Shown: positions 11,451 to 23,768, counted from the first letter of the stretch. The stretch: DNA of 64,000 nucleotides from Uranotaenia lowii (GCF_029784155.1 NC_073693.1:314193304-314257303); one strand, 5' to 3'. Notes: generated by a model from the sequence alone, not told the origin. Translations and numbers: made by a program.

Positions 11451-12401
11451 TTATTTGGTGATGTTGTCAGACATTTCTGTGTCGGACCTCATCTTTTTCG
11501 GAGCCGGGCGTAGTCGGTTGCGTTTACTGTTGACCGTAGTGGTGGAATCATCTGTCTCGCTATCTTCGGTTGCTTTCTCGGTGTGTTGGGGTTCTATCGG
11601 TGTATTCGGTCTGCGGTTTGCTAGTGGTGGTAGCGGTGGTGGTGGCATCCTTTTGGTTGTTGTGTCCATTTGAGTGGTTCCCGTGGTCTGTGTATCAGGT
11701 CGCTGTTGTTTTGGGTCGCGTGTGAGCGTGGTGGTTCTAGATCTAGAACGATATCTTGATAGTGGTTGACTGTTGGCTAGCACCTTTGCATAGGAGAGTT
11801 TGTCTGCTGCTAGTTTTTGAACAAGAAGCTTTTTATTCTGCACACAAGGAATTCCTGCGTGTGCGAATTCGTTGCAGTACACACAGGTCTGGCGCTGACC
11901 TTTGTAGCTTACACCTGTGGTTTGACCTTCGATCACAACCGTCGAAGGAATGTTTTGGTTCACGATCATACGCACGGATCGTATTCCTGTTGGTAGACCT
12001 CCAAATAGGAGTTTGGCATCCCAGAGGACATCACGCACGGTGAGTACTTCTCCATATGCACCAAAGAAATCAGCTACCTGCTGGTTAGTTATTGTATCGG
12101 TGAGATCGAACACTCTCACCTCTACAGCGCCATCTTCCATGTAGATCCGAATTTTGTACGGTTTGCCTTCCTGTTCTAGGGTGTGCTTGTCGTCGTGTTC
12201 TTCGACTATGCGTTCAGCAAGTTGCAGGTCATTGACCTTGACAAAGATAGAATTCAACCTTCTGTTGGGTTGGATAAGAACCACATTTTCGCGTGACAAA
12301 CCCAGTTGTTCGCCCACAAATTTGTGTAGTTCTTCATAGCTCGGTGGTTTCGGAACTTGTGAATAATCAACACGGAACGTGTTCTCTCGACGACCCATCA
12401 C
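11451..12401 (-). CDS. LINE ORF1: RNA-binding protein with CCHC knuckle
   Basis: This 316-aa protein should coat the element RNA and act as chaperone. Residues 92-165 have an RRM-like pattern (VEVRVFDLTDTITNQQVADF). They are followed by a CX2CX4HX4C zinc knuckle with Cys173, Cys176, His181 and Cys186. The tail from about 215 is basic and rich in Ser, Arg, Thr and Pro, ending in lysine-rich sequence, probably disordered. It lies directly upstream of ORF2. The same RRM-then-knuckle layout recurs in the broken ORF1 at 37484-38125, although the sequences differ. The start could be either of two adjacent Met codons. Confidence 0.88.
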   Translation of the reverse strand: MMGRRENTFRVDYSQVPKPPSYEELHKFVGEQLGLSRENVVLIQPNRRLNSIFVKVNDLQLAERIVEEHDDKHTLEQEGKPYKIRIYMEDGAVEVRVFDLTDTITNQQVADFFGAYGEVLTVRDVLWDAKLLFGGLPTGIRSVRMIVNQNIPSTVVIEGQTTGVSYKGQRQTCVYCNEFAHAGIPCVQNKKLLVQKLAADKLSYAKVLANSQPLSRYRSRSRTTTLTRDPKQQRPDTQTTGTTQMDTTTKRMPPPPLPPLANRRPNTPIEPQHTEKATEDSETDDSTTTVNSKRNRLRPAPKKMRSDTEMSDNITK

Positions 12402-12520
12402 GGGTTTAAACTCCGCGAGTTAAATAACGCGAAGAAAAACCGATAAGACTTCTGATTTGATCAAGGACTTCTGACGAAAACGACCGATTCGCTCAGAAGG
12501 AGAGCGCGAACTAGTCCAAT

Positions 12521-13332
12521 AAAGCGACTTTCAATAAGTGCATCCGAAATCAAGTGATAGTAGTAGAACCGCAATTGAATTGTGAAGTGTTTTCAACACA
12601 TCAACGTACACCCCCAAGTGCAAACGAAATCTTCCCCCCGAGCGGGCGATCAGCTGCTGTGCCATCAATTGTGCGACTTACCTGGAGTTCCTGTGTTGGT
12701 GGATGCCGTCGACTGGAGACGGAAAGAAATTCCCCGAAATCCGAACCCTCCCATCGGCCGTGCCCGAACACTATTAATGAATTTAATGACGTGTAATAAA
12801 TAAGTTCAGATTCTTCTTAATTTTATGTAGATTTGTTAGTTCATCAGTTATCAATGATTGATTTCACTCAAAACTCAACTCCATTTCATTATAAAACTTA
12901 TAATCATCAATTACCAAAATAAGAGGTGATGGACCAAACTGATCAAAAGATTAGAGCACAGGCCGCCAAAGTTTTTAAAACATAGGTTCCAAAATGCTGT
13001 TTCCAAGAGTAATAAATTAAATTCTGTAAATAAGTTTTGAAATGGTAACTAAAGTTATGGCAATGATAATAATTTTCAATTGAAAAAAATTCCTTCTAAA
13101 TTGTTCAAAATTGGTCTTTCTCATCTTCATATTTTGATTGAATTATCAAATAAATTAAAAGCATATTATGATCTCCTTTTTCAAGTTTTTTCGAATTTTT
13201 TAGTCAAACTTTTCAAAATGTTTGTAAAATTTTGTTAAGTTTATTATGTGTTCGAGGAATAAAAATGTTTCACTTATTTTATTATTTTAAATCATCTTTC
13301 TTGAATCGATCATATTTTTTCTTATCAATCTA
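12521..13332. other. flank of LINE, GC-rich then AT-rich
   Basis: 12521-12800 is GC-rich and could be either more LINE 5' untranslated sequence or older flanking DNA. The duplication at 12512-12520 favours flank. Overlapping frames of 73-80 codons here lack domains. From 12800 the sequence is AT-rich with no recognisable feature. Confidence 0.45.
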
Positions 13333-14758
13333 CTAGCTGTCCCCATACGAACTCCGTTTCGCTTTCAACTTGGAATATGTTATGAACAGTTTGTATGAAA
13401 GTCAATAGCCAAGCATTTTCTAGATGCATTTCCGAATTAATTGTTAAGTTATAATTGCAAAAATATGGAACGAACACCTCTTCTGTCGTCTGCTACTTCA
13501 TTTGAAATCAGGAATTGATTGCCCGTGCCAAAAAAAACCCCGTGTAAAAATTTCGAGTCGATCGTCGCAAAACAACGCAATTATTGCCAAAAAGTTAAAC
13601 TCCTTTTGGTGGCCTCTTATAAATCTTTGATATCTGAAGTCGATTGTCCGTCTCTGAAAACTCCCGTGTGCAAATTTTCATCCCAATTCGATGTATAATA
13701 ACGACGATATTTCAAAAATATTGTAAGGTTAATATGGACGACCTCATTGACGGCCCCTTACGCTGAATTCAATACCTGGAATCGATTGATCGTCCCTCAA
13801 AACTCTCGTGTACCAATTCTCATCTAAATAGATGTATAATAACGACAATATCGCAAAAACAGTGGATAGTTAATATGGACGACCCCTGACTTTAATTTGG
13901 ATAAGTGAATTCAATTGTTTGTCCCAAATAACCCCTATGTGCCAATTTTCAACCCAATCTGATGTATAAAAACGGCAAGATGACTAAGATATTGAAAACT
14001 TAATATTGACAAACATCATTTCTTAGGAAGCTTGAATAGATTTGGCCTAATAGTTTTATCTTCAAAAGATTTAACTGCTTTTTTATCTTTTCCATCCCTT
14101 ATCTAATGAAAATATCTCTTGAAGATTATCCCACTCTTCAATATGGATGATTTTGTTGAGCATGTTGAAAACTCACTTTGCATGTTTTCAACTGCATAAA
14201 CTCTGAATCTAATAAATTTTTCTCCCTCAAAGCACCCCAGCGGCGGTAAAGAGCACTTTCTAGTCAATATATTCCTAACAGGCTAGTTGTATTTTTCAAT
14301 CAAAATGTAGGCTTTAAATTGTATCCAAATATCTTGTACCGGTAGCATGTGCTTTGAACAGTAGAAGGTACAAAAAACACCCGCCAAAATTTTCACTTTA
14401 AAATTTTTAATGCTCAGCAAGCTTTGATTTGCTATCCAGTACATGTGAGCTCTGGATGGTCGTTTCTAATAGCCTGCCCATGGTGATGGTAAAAATAATC
14501 CCGCCAACGAAACGAACGGAAACGAAAGTCGGTTCACAAAATGGGTGCCATGACTTTTGGTTCGGGGGAATAAAACCGTTGTTGTATGGACGACCGCCTT
14601 CAAAAGGGGTCATCCGAAAATCTAAAAACATTTTTCATCATTCCTGGTCCTAATGAGCATCCATGCCAAATTTCAGCTCTCTAGCTCTTAAGGCAGCTGA
14701 GCCTATTGAAGACAAACATACAAACGAACAAACGGAAATCACTTTTTATATATATAGA
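13333..14758 (-). mobile_element. non-autonomous Helitron-like element, 1.4 kb
   Basis: On the minus strand it begins TCTATATATATAAAAAGTG and ends ACAGCTAG, between A and T as Helitrons do, with no target duplication. Just inside the 3' end, CGAA-ACGGAG-TTCG forms a short hairpin, a Helitron hallmark. The interior holds no Rep/helicase sequence. It shares long blocks with 35781-37146, for example around 14030-14160 and 14340-14570. The 74-codon frames on both strands near 14407-14653 lie in this shared block and are not supported as genes. Confidence 0.75.
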
Positions 14759-15412
14759 TGAAAAATTCGAAAAATGATTCAAAATAGCAGCTGTAAAGCT
14801 AAATTTTGAAGGGCAATGTACCCTAAATTAGTTTTTGTTTCAAAATTTCAATATTTACAACAAAAATGGGATTTTTTTTATTTTAATTTCTATCATTTAT
14901 TTATTGACCATTCAAGAAATCATCCAACCTGTACATAGTAAAATTAAGTTTTCACCAATTCAAGTTTTCTAAAGCAGTTTAAAAAAAGTTTATGAATTCT
15001 AAAAACGAGCTGTATTTCTGCTTCATAAAATGCAAAACATAACTGCAGATTGTTAATTAAAATTTGAGAGGTAAATCCTACCAAAATATTCATCCACATG
15101 AAAAAGCTTCAGTTGAAAAAGTCGATTTCAAAATTAAAATCCAATTCGCCGAATCACGAAAATATAATTCTGAGTTCAAGTCTCAAATAATTGTCCAGAA
15201 TTCAATTAGGCTTCAAAATTTGAATAAGAAAATCTCAGCTAAAATTCCAAAATCGAATACTAATTTCGTTAAATTTTAAGATTCAAACTCTAAACTGATA
15301 CCATACATTGATATCCATTTTCTTGAACAAAATTCAGTATTGAAGAGCAGAATCTCAATAACGATCGAATTAATGAAACAAATTACAAATAAATGCGATA
15401 AAATGTTTCAAC
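14759..15412. other. unassigned AT-rich stretch
   Basis: Contains repetitive AAATTC-type phrases around 15100-15260, giving a 71-codon open frame of low complexity. Nothing else was recognised. Confidence 0.45.
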
Positions 15413-15840
15413 TAAGGTTGCCAGAATTTTTTCAGCACATATCCGGTCCGGACAAACTGGGCATTTTTTATATAAAAACCTGGCAAAATCCTGGCATTCG
15501 ATTTCAAACAGACGATCATAAAACAGGGCAAATTTTGTCAACACTCAAAAAACTTCTCATCAAAAATCCAGAAAAAAATGAAAAAAAAAATTTTACCAAA
15601 ACTCATCGAAAAATTTTGAACCGTATTTTAGGCTTCCAAAAAATCCTCATTATAAAACTTGCTCAAAAAATTTCGTTTTGGAGGGGTTTGTTTTTTTTTT
15701 GTTTAATTTGCCGAATAAAGTGAATAAATCCGGGCATTTATCAATGAAATACGGGCAATCGGGCTGGGCCGGACTGTTCTCAAATTGAGTATTGAATATC
15801 CGGGTAAACCTGGATAAAACTGGGCAGTCTAGCAACCTTA
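15413..15840. mobile_element. hAT-like MITE, TAAGGTTGCCAG ends
   Basis: The ends are TAAGGTTGCCAGA on the left and the complement of TAAGGTTGCTAGA on the right. Phrases such as CCGGGTAAACCTGG and AACTGGGC fill the interior. The terminal TAGGGTTGCCA of the element at 39348-40168 is related, and that one has an 8-bp duplication, so this is probably a relative. Here the flanks (GTTTCAAC and GTTAAAGT) are only partly alike, so a duplication is not proven. Confidence 0.65.
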
Positions 15841-17386
15841 GTTAAAGTCGATCAAAATAAAAGAAAATTAAGATTATTTTATTCCTCGAAATCAACATTC
15901 AAATATAAATCATGATTCCAATATCAGCAGTAAAATCCAATTCAGTTATGGTCAGTTCAAATTAAAATTCAATGCCAGAGCTAGGTTCAGCAATCCAGAT
16001 AAGAATTCAAAAGAGTTTTTAATTTTGAACACTGAAATCTTAACTCACTTCAGAAAATAATTGGTTAGTTTGAATAAAGAGCATATTTTGACATTTCTTC
16101 AATGAAATGGCTTAAACTTTAGGAAAATTGATGAACATTGTAATGTTTAACCAAATCATCAATTGTGTCTCTGAAAAAATCATACTTTTAAACTCGGATA
16201 TCGAATGCTGGCAGACATACATTTGAAAATTGAAGAATAAAAAAACCGTATTTGTAATTTGTTTATTTAAAAAAATCTTAATTTTGAACCAATGTGCCCA
16301 TATAGCCAGCATGTCGCACAGTGCGTTGAATGTATGGGATACCGGGACAAAAATCGAAACTGATGGGTTTTTGCACTTTTACTCATACATGTCATATAGA
16401 AAGTTTTTGGAAATGATGTGAGCTGTTATTGGCATAAATGGCGTGTGTTAAAACAATTTTCACAAAAGTGACTTATATACATATGTATATGCATAAAAAT
16501 CGTACAAAATGATTTTACCTTCTGAACAATATCTCATTCAGATCAGAATAGGAATTTATTCGGAAAACATTGTTTTTCGTGATCGGAAAAGTAGCCTGAA
16601 CGCCATTTTTACCTAAATATCATGAAAAACACGTGTTTAATGACGATGATTTTTGCGCAAATTAAGATATTTCTGCCATTTCAGTATTTTGCCCTCCTTT
16701 TCTAATATCTGAGGTGAAAGAAAACTGAATAATCAACCTTTTTGCTTGGAACAGCCAGTCTGTACCACCCTTTAAAAAAAAAAAAGTGAAAAATTTAATC
16801 AAAAAATATCATCTAGAAAAACGTAAATATCTGTAAAACAGGTAATTTCGGGCAGCTGAATCCACTTTGAGCTCTTAAAGGATACTATAAACGATAACTG
16901 GAGAAAAAATCAGAGATGTATTTTGATATATATTTTTGTAAAGTCCAATTGAAGTTTGAATGTCCATGTTCTTGAAATATAAAGTACGCTTATCGATAAC
17001 ACCTTCATATTTGTAAATTTGGAAATAAACCACAGAGATAACCCCTCAAATGTCTTCTGCTTACTTGCTTCTTCAGTTTCCATTGCGGTTAACACATTAA
17101 AAGTCACCAACATATTAGAGAAAAATTAGTAAAATTGAGTTTTTTTTTTTGAAAAAATACTGTGCACGTCTTGCGTTGATACTCTCTAACAATATGAGCC
17201 TGATACAGGCATATAATTTTTTTTTTCAGGGATTTTCGTCCTATTGGATGATACAGGCATATAAGAGCTCCCACGTGATTACTTATACACATGCAGCACA
17301 CTTCAAACATATATGAAAAGCACCGCCTACTTGATTTGGTGAAATATCAATTTCGAATTTTTGATTTTTGTCTATGAGACACTGCA
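15841..17386. other. unassigned AT-rich stretch
   Basis: Short frames only. An imperfect local duplication of GATACAGGCATATAA occurs near 17202 and 17250. No gene or clear mobile element is seen. Confidence 0.45.
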
Positions 17387-17520
17387 CTGTGTGCCGTAGC
17401 GAAGAGGATAGCATTCTTGTCTTCTATACAAACTTTTTTGAGATCAAATCTGGGTCCTCGAATAATATGGTAGGTTAGAGATTTTAGCAGTTGTTGGCGT
17501 TAATAGATAATATCTTGAAG
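17387..17520 (+). repeat. diverged tRNA-derived SINE head
   Basis: GTAGCGAAGAGGATAGCA followed by TTGAGATCAAATCTGGGTCC parallels the SINE head at 3126-3200 with the same spacing, and both are followed by GATTTTAGCA or GGTTTTAGCA. The copy is diverged and its 3' end is not clear. Confidence 0.6.
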
Positions 17521-19947
17521 CTGTAAGTTCAAACCGAGGATCCAAAATAAATGTGCGGGCGTGATAAGTAGCATTCAGTAGTAAGTACTTCATAACAAAA
17601 AATATGATTTTAAATCGCGATACTACGAAAAATGTGACCACAAAAAATACGGTTAAATCCATTTAACAATTTCACAAATGATTTCTTTGAACAGGTTTTC
17701 AAGCAAACACAAATAAACTAAATTTTGATTGAATGGCAACCAACGTAACTAAAAACTTTTCAAACTAAAAGAACATAGATTTGAAAAATATTTTGACAAA
17801 GAAGAAAAGCTTAACATTGATCTTAAGATAAATTTTTGATCCAAACAGTATATTGTATCTGATATATCAGCATTCTGCGTATGGAGCGACAAAAATAAAT
17901 TTTATTTATTTGAAAAGGAGTTTAACCATGCGGGGTTATTCGCCCTCTAAAAATATTGAATGAGCTAAATAACTTCAAACTTCGATTTATTATTATAAGC
18001 GAAAATTTTTCATTCAATCTTTGAAAATATATATTTAAAACAATTTATAGAATTTTAATACCGAATACTGATTTTTACGGGCTTGAAAATACCGATTTTC
18101 ATGTGGCATCACTGCTCGGTATCCAAGATTACACGAGCTAGTGTGAGAGCTCTCGCATCTCGGTAAGAGGAAGAGAATTCTAGCCAAGTGGAGCCATGGA
18201 GATAAAAACTGTTTTGACTCTTTTCCACACATCCAGAGGTTCCAGATGAGCTGATTTTTCAAAATTTTTCCTGTGTAGAGACTTGATTTTTGAATGGTTA
18301 ATTTGACCTGATTTTTGAAAAAAAAGAGTGATCAGAATGCACGGAATTGTCCTGACTTTTAAAAATTATCTAAATTAAAGGTGAGTTTTTGGTTAAATTA
18401 AGAGAACATCGAACAAAACTGTGATTAAATAGTTTAACCCATAGAGCTCTTCTGTTCAGATGATATTTGTGTGGTGTTTTTTTTTCTGCAGGCCAGCCTA
18501 TTCGTTTCGGATGCATATGTGAGGGCATTAACAATTCCTGTTTTCCGCCTTTATTTATGCAACCTAAGTTTATTATTAATCCTGATTTTTTGTTTGCTGT
18601 GCCCTGATGTTTGACAGAACCACCTGGCATCGCTTCGCACAGTTAACAAAAACGTCTTTTTTTTCAAATGCTGAAAAATCTGTACTAATCTCCACTGAAT
18701 CCCAAAAGTCCATCTTCTGTACGTGCCGAATTTCAAAAATACTGATTTACTACATAAAGTTTTACTATATAAAGTCTTACTGTGTGCTGTTTTGAATTTT
18801 TTTCATTTGAAGAAGCGCTTATTTCCTTTCTACAAAAAAAAAACTGTGTTCGCTCTCAGATTTCACCTCTACACAATGTGCGATCGAATTTTTCGGAGAA
18901 GGGAATTCTCTTCATCAGCAAATGTGAATGCTTTCGCCCACTCTTGTGTGTAGACAGTGTCACTCTTGTCGGCAGTGCGATTAATCTCTCTGAGCACAGC
19001 TCGGGAGAACAGAAGCAACAATATTGCACTCTCTCTCACTGATCAAGCCGAACTGAAGAGAAATGCCAACCATGTTCATGGATGATGAAAGGTTGACAAA
19101 AACTAATACTAAATGTTCAGGATCTAATAGAAAGGATCGATTGCATCAGACCTTTATTTTGATTTAATAAAAACACACTCATTCACAAAACATCGAATTA
19201 GTAGACTGTATATAACGACTTAGAACTAAAAACAGTTTAAGTGGGGGACTTCTGACACCGTGCACTGAATATTGGCCATTCTGGCTTTTGGTTATGGCAA
19301 CTCAGGTTTCTAACTATGGCACCGTAGCCTCCGATAAATTTTACTTACTCCGATGATGGTTGGCAGGGAAAAAAGCATTGATTATGATTTGAAAGAATAC
19401 ATAATTTGGCAATATGTTCTATAAGATAAGTATCCCACCGTTTAATAGTTTTTTGAAAATTTATGTTCGACATATCGGTGAAAATCTATATTCTTGAAGA
19501 TTTAATATCAGATTTGAAAATTGATAAAGATGGATTGAACAGTTAACAGAAAATTAACGGATGTTGAAAAAAGCAATAGAGCATTTTTACAAGGAAAACT
19601 TATTAACTTACACCATACTTTACCCCACCATATTTAATGGTATTTTTTATGAATAAAATGATTTAAAAAAAATCAGTGTATGTAATATTTAAGAAAGAAA
19701 GTGTATTTTAATTTTCGGGACAACTTTAGTGTAATGATCGCTATTATGGAAGAATTCAATGTTTGAATTAAGATTCTTTAAACATGGAAAATCGATTTAC
19801 AGATGACATTCCCAAACCTTAAATTTAAAATTTAAATGCCACGTCAAATTCTGCAATCCGTTCTGCCAATCCTGTCGAAGGCACCTTCAAAATGATAAAC
19901 GATTGCCAATCATTCGTTGAGAGCTTGTGGATATATACCAATGTATA
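17521..19947. other. unassigned stretch
   Basis: Open frames up to 86 codons occur at 18370-18630 and 18782-19042 without recognisable domains. Repeated phrases such as CTGATTTTTGAA near 18250-18330 hint at an old transposon fragment, but I cannot define ends. Confidence 0.4.
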
Positions 19948-20924
19948 GGGGAGAGTGGGGATACTTGATCCCCTTTTCTTATTTTCACCATATCTTTTTG
20001 GAAAAATTTAGCAACTCGCCGTCTTTGACATTTTCTGACAGCTTGTAACTTCAAGTTTCTATGCTCCAAAATTTGGAACGATACTTGAACCCGTTGATGA
20101 ACTAGAAGCATTTCCGTGGGAGTAAAAAAATTGTGATATTTCTGAAGTTAGTGGAGACTTGATCCCCTATTGAAGGAGACTTGATCTTTTATTCAGGAAG
20201 CCCTAATCCTTGTATAAAAATCAAACAAAACCCCAAGATAGAATGTTAATTGACTATTTTAGTCATGTTTCTTCTCATTTCACAATTTATAGCAGACATA
20301 AGAAGAAAATTCTATAATTTTGTCTTAACGCTAAAAACATTGCATACTTAAAGGCGCTATTTTTTATAGTTAAGAGAAAATTAATTATTTTTGCTCTTTT
20401 CTTCAGACAATTGTTTGATAAATATTAGTTTTTGGATAAATATAAGTAATTTCATAATCAGCAATCATAACGATCAATTCAGAAGAATAATATGCCATTT
20501 GGAAGGGGGATCAATTGTACCCAACTCTAAGGGATCAATTGTACCCATAATCAACATTTTAAAAAACTTTTTTCTGAAAAAAGTTGAGAGTTTTCCATTG
20601 CTTTGAAAATATGGCATTATGAAGTTCATTTAACGCTCAAACGATTGATACATTGGAACAAATATGTTTTTCATAATTTTCCCATGTAAGGAACATTTTA
20701 AAGTGATGAAAAAAGATCTTCAAGTTACATTTTGTGAAATTTTTCAAACAAAGTTCAATTACTCAAACAATTATTTTGTTAATTTTTTTTTAAACTACAC
20801 GCATTGTTATTTTGCTCATTTTGGCACATTTTTCTAGAACATTTGAGCTTTGTAAGACATTCCAGTTTCGAGATATAGCTAAGGAATCAAGTATCCCGAG
20901 GGATCAAGTATCCTCATTCTCCCC
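19948..20924. mobile_element. MITE, GGGGAGAGTGGGGATACTTG family
   Basis: Left end GGGGAGAGTGGGGATACTTG, right end complement of GGGGAGAATGAGGATACTTG, two mismatches in 20, extending through ATCCC. TA flanks both sides (19946-19947 and 20925-20926). Further inside, GGGATCAATTGTACCC-type phrases recur (20510-20550), so the ends carry repeated binding-site-like units. The 977-bp interior has no transposase. Confidence 0.8.
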
Positions 20925-22468
20925 TATTGTTCATTATCAACCTTGCGGTATTAGCAAGTCCCCGAAGCTCCCGAGCGGCACATCAATGTTCATAATTTAT
21001 TACCAACCAAATGAGCTCGGAGTTTTCGGAAAAGGCTGGAAGGAAATCGTTCGCAAAATGCATCCTGATGGGGGCTGCCATTTTGAGCGGCCGGATTCCG
21101 ATTTCCGTCTCCTTCTTCCTGCCTCGGTTTTGGCATCGGCAGTGTTTCTGTAAATTGCTACATGCTTCATCACTCGATCGACTAACAGACAGGCTGAGCG
21201 AAAGGCACTCTCATTTGAACTGACGTGTGGTAGTCGTGGTGATGGTACAAAAGCACACATACATCGGCACACATACAACCGCCCCGACTGCTGGCAGCCT
21301 GAGTCGATGACAAGACAACAGATGATGATGATGGCATTTGCAAATTTCTGAGCCGATCCTGGGAATTGAGCAGCAGCAGCAGCAGCAGTCTAATTCTCCC
21401 AGGGGAAGCCATTTTACTTGGAATGGAAAAGACGATTAATAGATTCTCATTTCTCATTACCAACATCGGTGAAAAGTGTCAATCAGCATTGGCATCGGCT
21501 GAGTTTTACCGCTGCCTGGCTGCAAGTGAGAGCGTTTTGCGATATAATTTGCGGTCCAACGGTGTCGCGATAGCATTAGCGTTTGTTTTTCATACCGTTG
21601 AGTTTTTCCTCAGTGGTTACACTATCTGTAGCTTAATGTATTTTTTTTTGACATAAAAAAATTGAATTTTTGCAGTACTTTCACCAACAAACAAGAATTT
21701 ACCCAATAACTGTGAATTTCTTACAGAACAAATTTTTTTGCATATGTTTTTGGGGTACGAGAATACCTACCTTATGATTTAAGACTCTCCCTCCTTTTCA
21801 TGGGGAGAAAGGAAGAGGTGGTGATGTTGATGATGAGTCGTACAGAAAGACTATGACAATTAATCATCTGCCCTAGGTGGTACACTGATTAAGCTGTTGG
21901 ATGGACAAGATGAAGGTAGAAAATTATTGTGAATTCGATTCTCATCGACGGCAGTTTTTTTTTCATTTTCTTGTTTCTGCGATGAATTATTCAATAGGAT
22001 AAAAGTCTCATAAAATATTTTCTTGTTTCGCTTGAATCTTTATTTGCTGTGGTTCTGCATAATTTTGCCCGAGAGATCGAGTGACATGAAAGCAAACATA
22101 TCATCTTTGGCGCAATGCGCATTTCAGGGCATTTCTGGCACATAATTTATCTCCGATCGGCATTGAAATTTTTCAACTTTTTTTTGTGCAGAGAAACGCC
22201 TTTTTAAAACCACTCATCTGTGACTTTTAAACAATTCTGTTGATATAATTCTAGAAATTGGTAATCATAAAAATGAAACCAAAATTTGGCAGATGTAGAA
22301 AAATGATTCTTTGATTATTTGGTATCCCAGCCAGGGGGCGAGTTTCGTAAAGAAAAATTATGGTATAGCACATTTTGAGACCTGGCAACTGCTTTCTTAC
22401 GTATATTTATACAACCAGTGAATTTATTTAATGTAATATTAAAATAAAAAATATTCAAGAAATAAATA
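20925..22468. other. GC-balanced unassigned stretch, with tRNA-like piece
   Basis: 20930-21640 is less AT-rich than its surroundings and holds a (CAG)6 run at 21370-21388. Frames of 90-113 codons overlap on both strands and show no family. This could be host regulatory or intronic DNA, but there is no direct evidence. Confidence 0.4.
21873..21962 (+). repeat. tRNA-like sequence or SINE head
   Basis: CTGCCC at the start can pair with GGCAG at the end, giving an acceptor-like stem. TGTGAATTCGATTCTCA resembles a T-arm with a B-box-like core, and a T run follows as a polymerase III-type stop. The D and anticodon arms are poorly formed, so this is more likely a pseudo-tRNA or SINE head than a working tRNA gene. 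Confidence 0.35.
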
Positions 22469-23768
22469 AAGGGTGATACGGTCAAAACTTGGTCAATATC
22501 AACTTGACGTATTTCTTTCAATTTTGCATTTAAAAACCTGAACACCCCTCATTTTGAAGGTGTTTGTGTGTATAGAATGTTGCTCCTATTTTGATTTTGG
22601 AATCCACTCTTCAGTTGTCAAAATGCCGTCCAAGGAAGAAGAGCAGCGTATCAAAATTTTGCTCGCGCATCGCGAAAATCCGAGCTACTCGCACGCAAAG
22701 CTGGAAAAATCGCTAAAAGTGGCCAAATCAACCGTTACAAATGTAATTAAAGTGTTTGGGGGACGTTTGTCGGCAGCCAGGAAGTCTGGATCGGGGGGAA
22801 ATCGAAAACTGGAAGCCGCTGAGACGACAAAGAGAATTGCCGGTAGTTTCAAGCGAACCCCTAACCTCTCTCTCCGAGATGCCGCAAATAAGCTGGGTGT
22901 ATCGTCTACAACCGTGCTTCGAGCCAGAAAACGAGCCAGACTATCGACTTACAAGAAGGTAGTGACTCCAAATCGCGATGATAAACAAAATACGACGGCC
23001 AAAGCGCGATCCCGGAGGCTGTACACGACGATGCTGACGAAGTTTGACTGCGTGGTAATGGATGACGAAACCTACGTCGAAGCCGACTACAAGCAGCTTC
23101 TGGGACAGGAGTCTTATACGGCAAAAGAAAGGGGAAAGGTAGCAGATATTTTCAAGCACATGAAACTGTCAAAGTTTGCGAAGAAATATCTGGTTTTGCA
23201 AGCCATCTGTACCTGTGGCTTAAAAAGCAGCATTTTCATAGCTTCAGGGACTGTCAACCAAGAAATTTACGTGAAAGAGTGTTTGAATAAACGTCTGCTG
23301 CCTTTCCTGAAGAAACACGGTTGTTCCGCACTGTTTTGGCCGGATTTGGCATCTTGCCATCACGGAAAAAAGGCCATGGAGTGGTACGCCGCCAAAAACG
23401 TGCAGGTGGTTCCCAAGGACAAGAACCCTCCCAACACGCCAGTGCTCCGCCCAATTTAGAAATACTGGGCTATTGTCAAGTGGAACCTAAAGAAGACCAA
23501 AAAAACTGCTAAGGACGAGCAGCAGTTCAGAGCAAACTGGCTTTCTGCGGCGAAAAAGGTGGACAAAGTGGCTGTACAAAATCTGATGGCAGGGATTAAG
23601 CGTAAGGCCCGGCAATTCGGATTTGGAAAAGCGGAAGCCTAACTGAATATTTTCCTGAATTTTATACTAATTAGACTTAAAAAAGAAATTTAATTTGATA
23701 TTTTAAATAAACGATTTCACCGATTTACACGCGTTTTCCCTTGACCAAATTTTGACCGCATCACCCTT
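22469..23768 (+). mobile_element. DD37E mariner element, 1.3 kb, complete ends
   Basis: Terminal repeats begin AAGGGTGATACGGTCAAAA on the left and AAGGGTGATGCGGTCAAAA on the right (complement), with two mismatches over 27 bp. TA lies on both sides (22467-22468 and 23769-23770). A single transposase frame fills the interior, with one stop codon. The decayed copy at 2470-3503 belongs to the same family. Confidence 0.93.
22623..23642 (+). pseudogene. DD37E transposase with stop at catalytic Glu
   Basis: The frame starts MPSKEEEQRIKILLAHREN at 22623 and would end at TAA 23640-23642, 339 codons, normal for mariner-type transposases. Two helix-turn-helix segments occupy about residues 1-110. The first catalytic block is VVMDDETYVEADY and the second FWPDLASCHHG. 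The third lies in RPI-stop-KYWAIVK. TAG at 23457-23459 (codon 279) occupies the place of Glu, 37 residues after the second Asp. GAG to TAG is one substitution. The frame downstream stays open to the natural end, so the stop is recent. Without read-through the product ends before the third catalytic residue and should be inactive. I chose the 22623 Met because the paralogous copy starts there; an upstream in-frame Met at 22554 lies in untranslated sequence. Confidence 0.93.

Larger units (their letters stand above)
8192..12520 (-). mobile_element. non-LTR retrotransposon (LINE), L1/Tx1-like, both ORFs open
   Basis: The element reads on the minus strand: short 5' untranslated region, ORF1, ORF2, short 3' untranslated region and a poly(A) tail seen as 20 T at 8200-8219. 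TAGTCCAAT occurs at 8192-8200 beside the tail and again at 12512-12520 beyond ORF1, in the arrangement expected of a 9-bp target-site duplication. Both ORFs lack stops or frameshifts, so the copy may be young. The L1/Tx1 assignment rests on an AP-type endonuclease, no RNase H, and a C-terminal CX2CX8HX4C motif. Confidence 0.9.

Noticed and set aside
8966..12339. Plus-strand frames inside the LINE
   Set aside because: All are shadows of the two minus-strand ORFs.
15413..15840. Firm 8-bp target duplication
   Set aside because: Flanks GTTTCAAC and GTTAAAGT differ at several positions, so only the inverted ends are claimed.
21366..21656. Coding exon with polyserine from the CAG/AGC run
   Set aside because: Frame is short, the run is a simple repeat, and nothing downstream resembles a protein family.
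21873..21962. Functional tRNA gene
   Set aside because: Acceptor and T-arm are only partly paired and the D and anticodon arms do not form.
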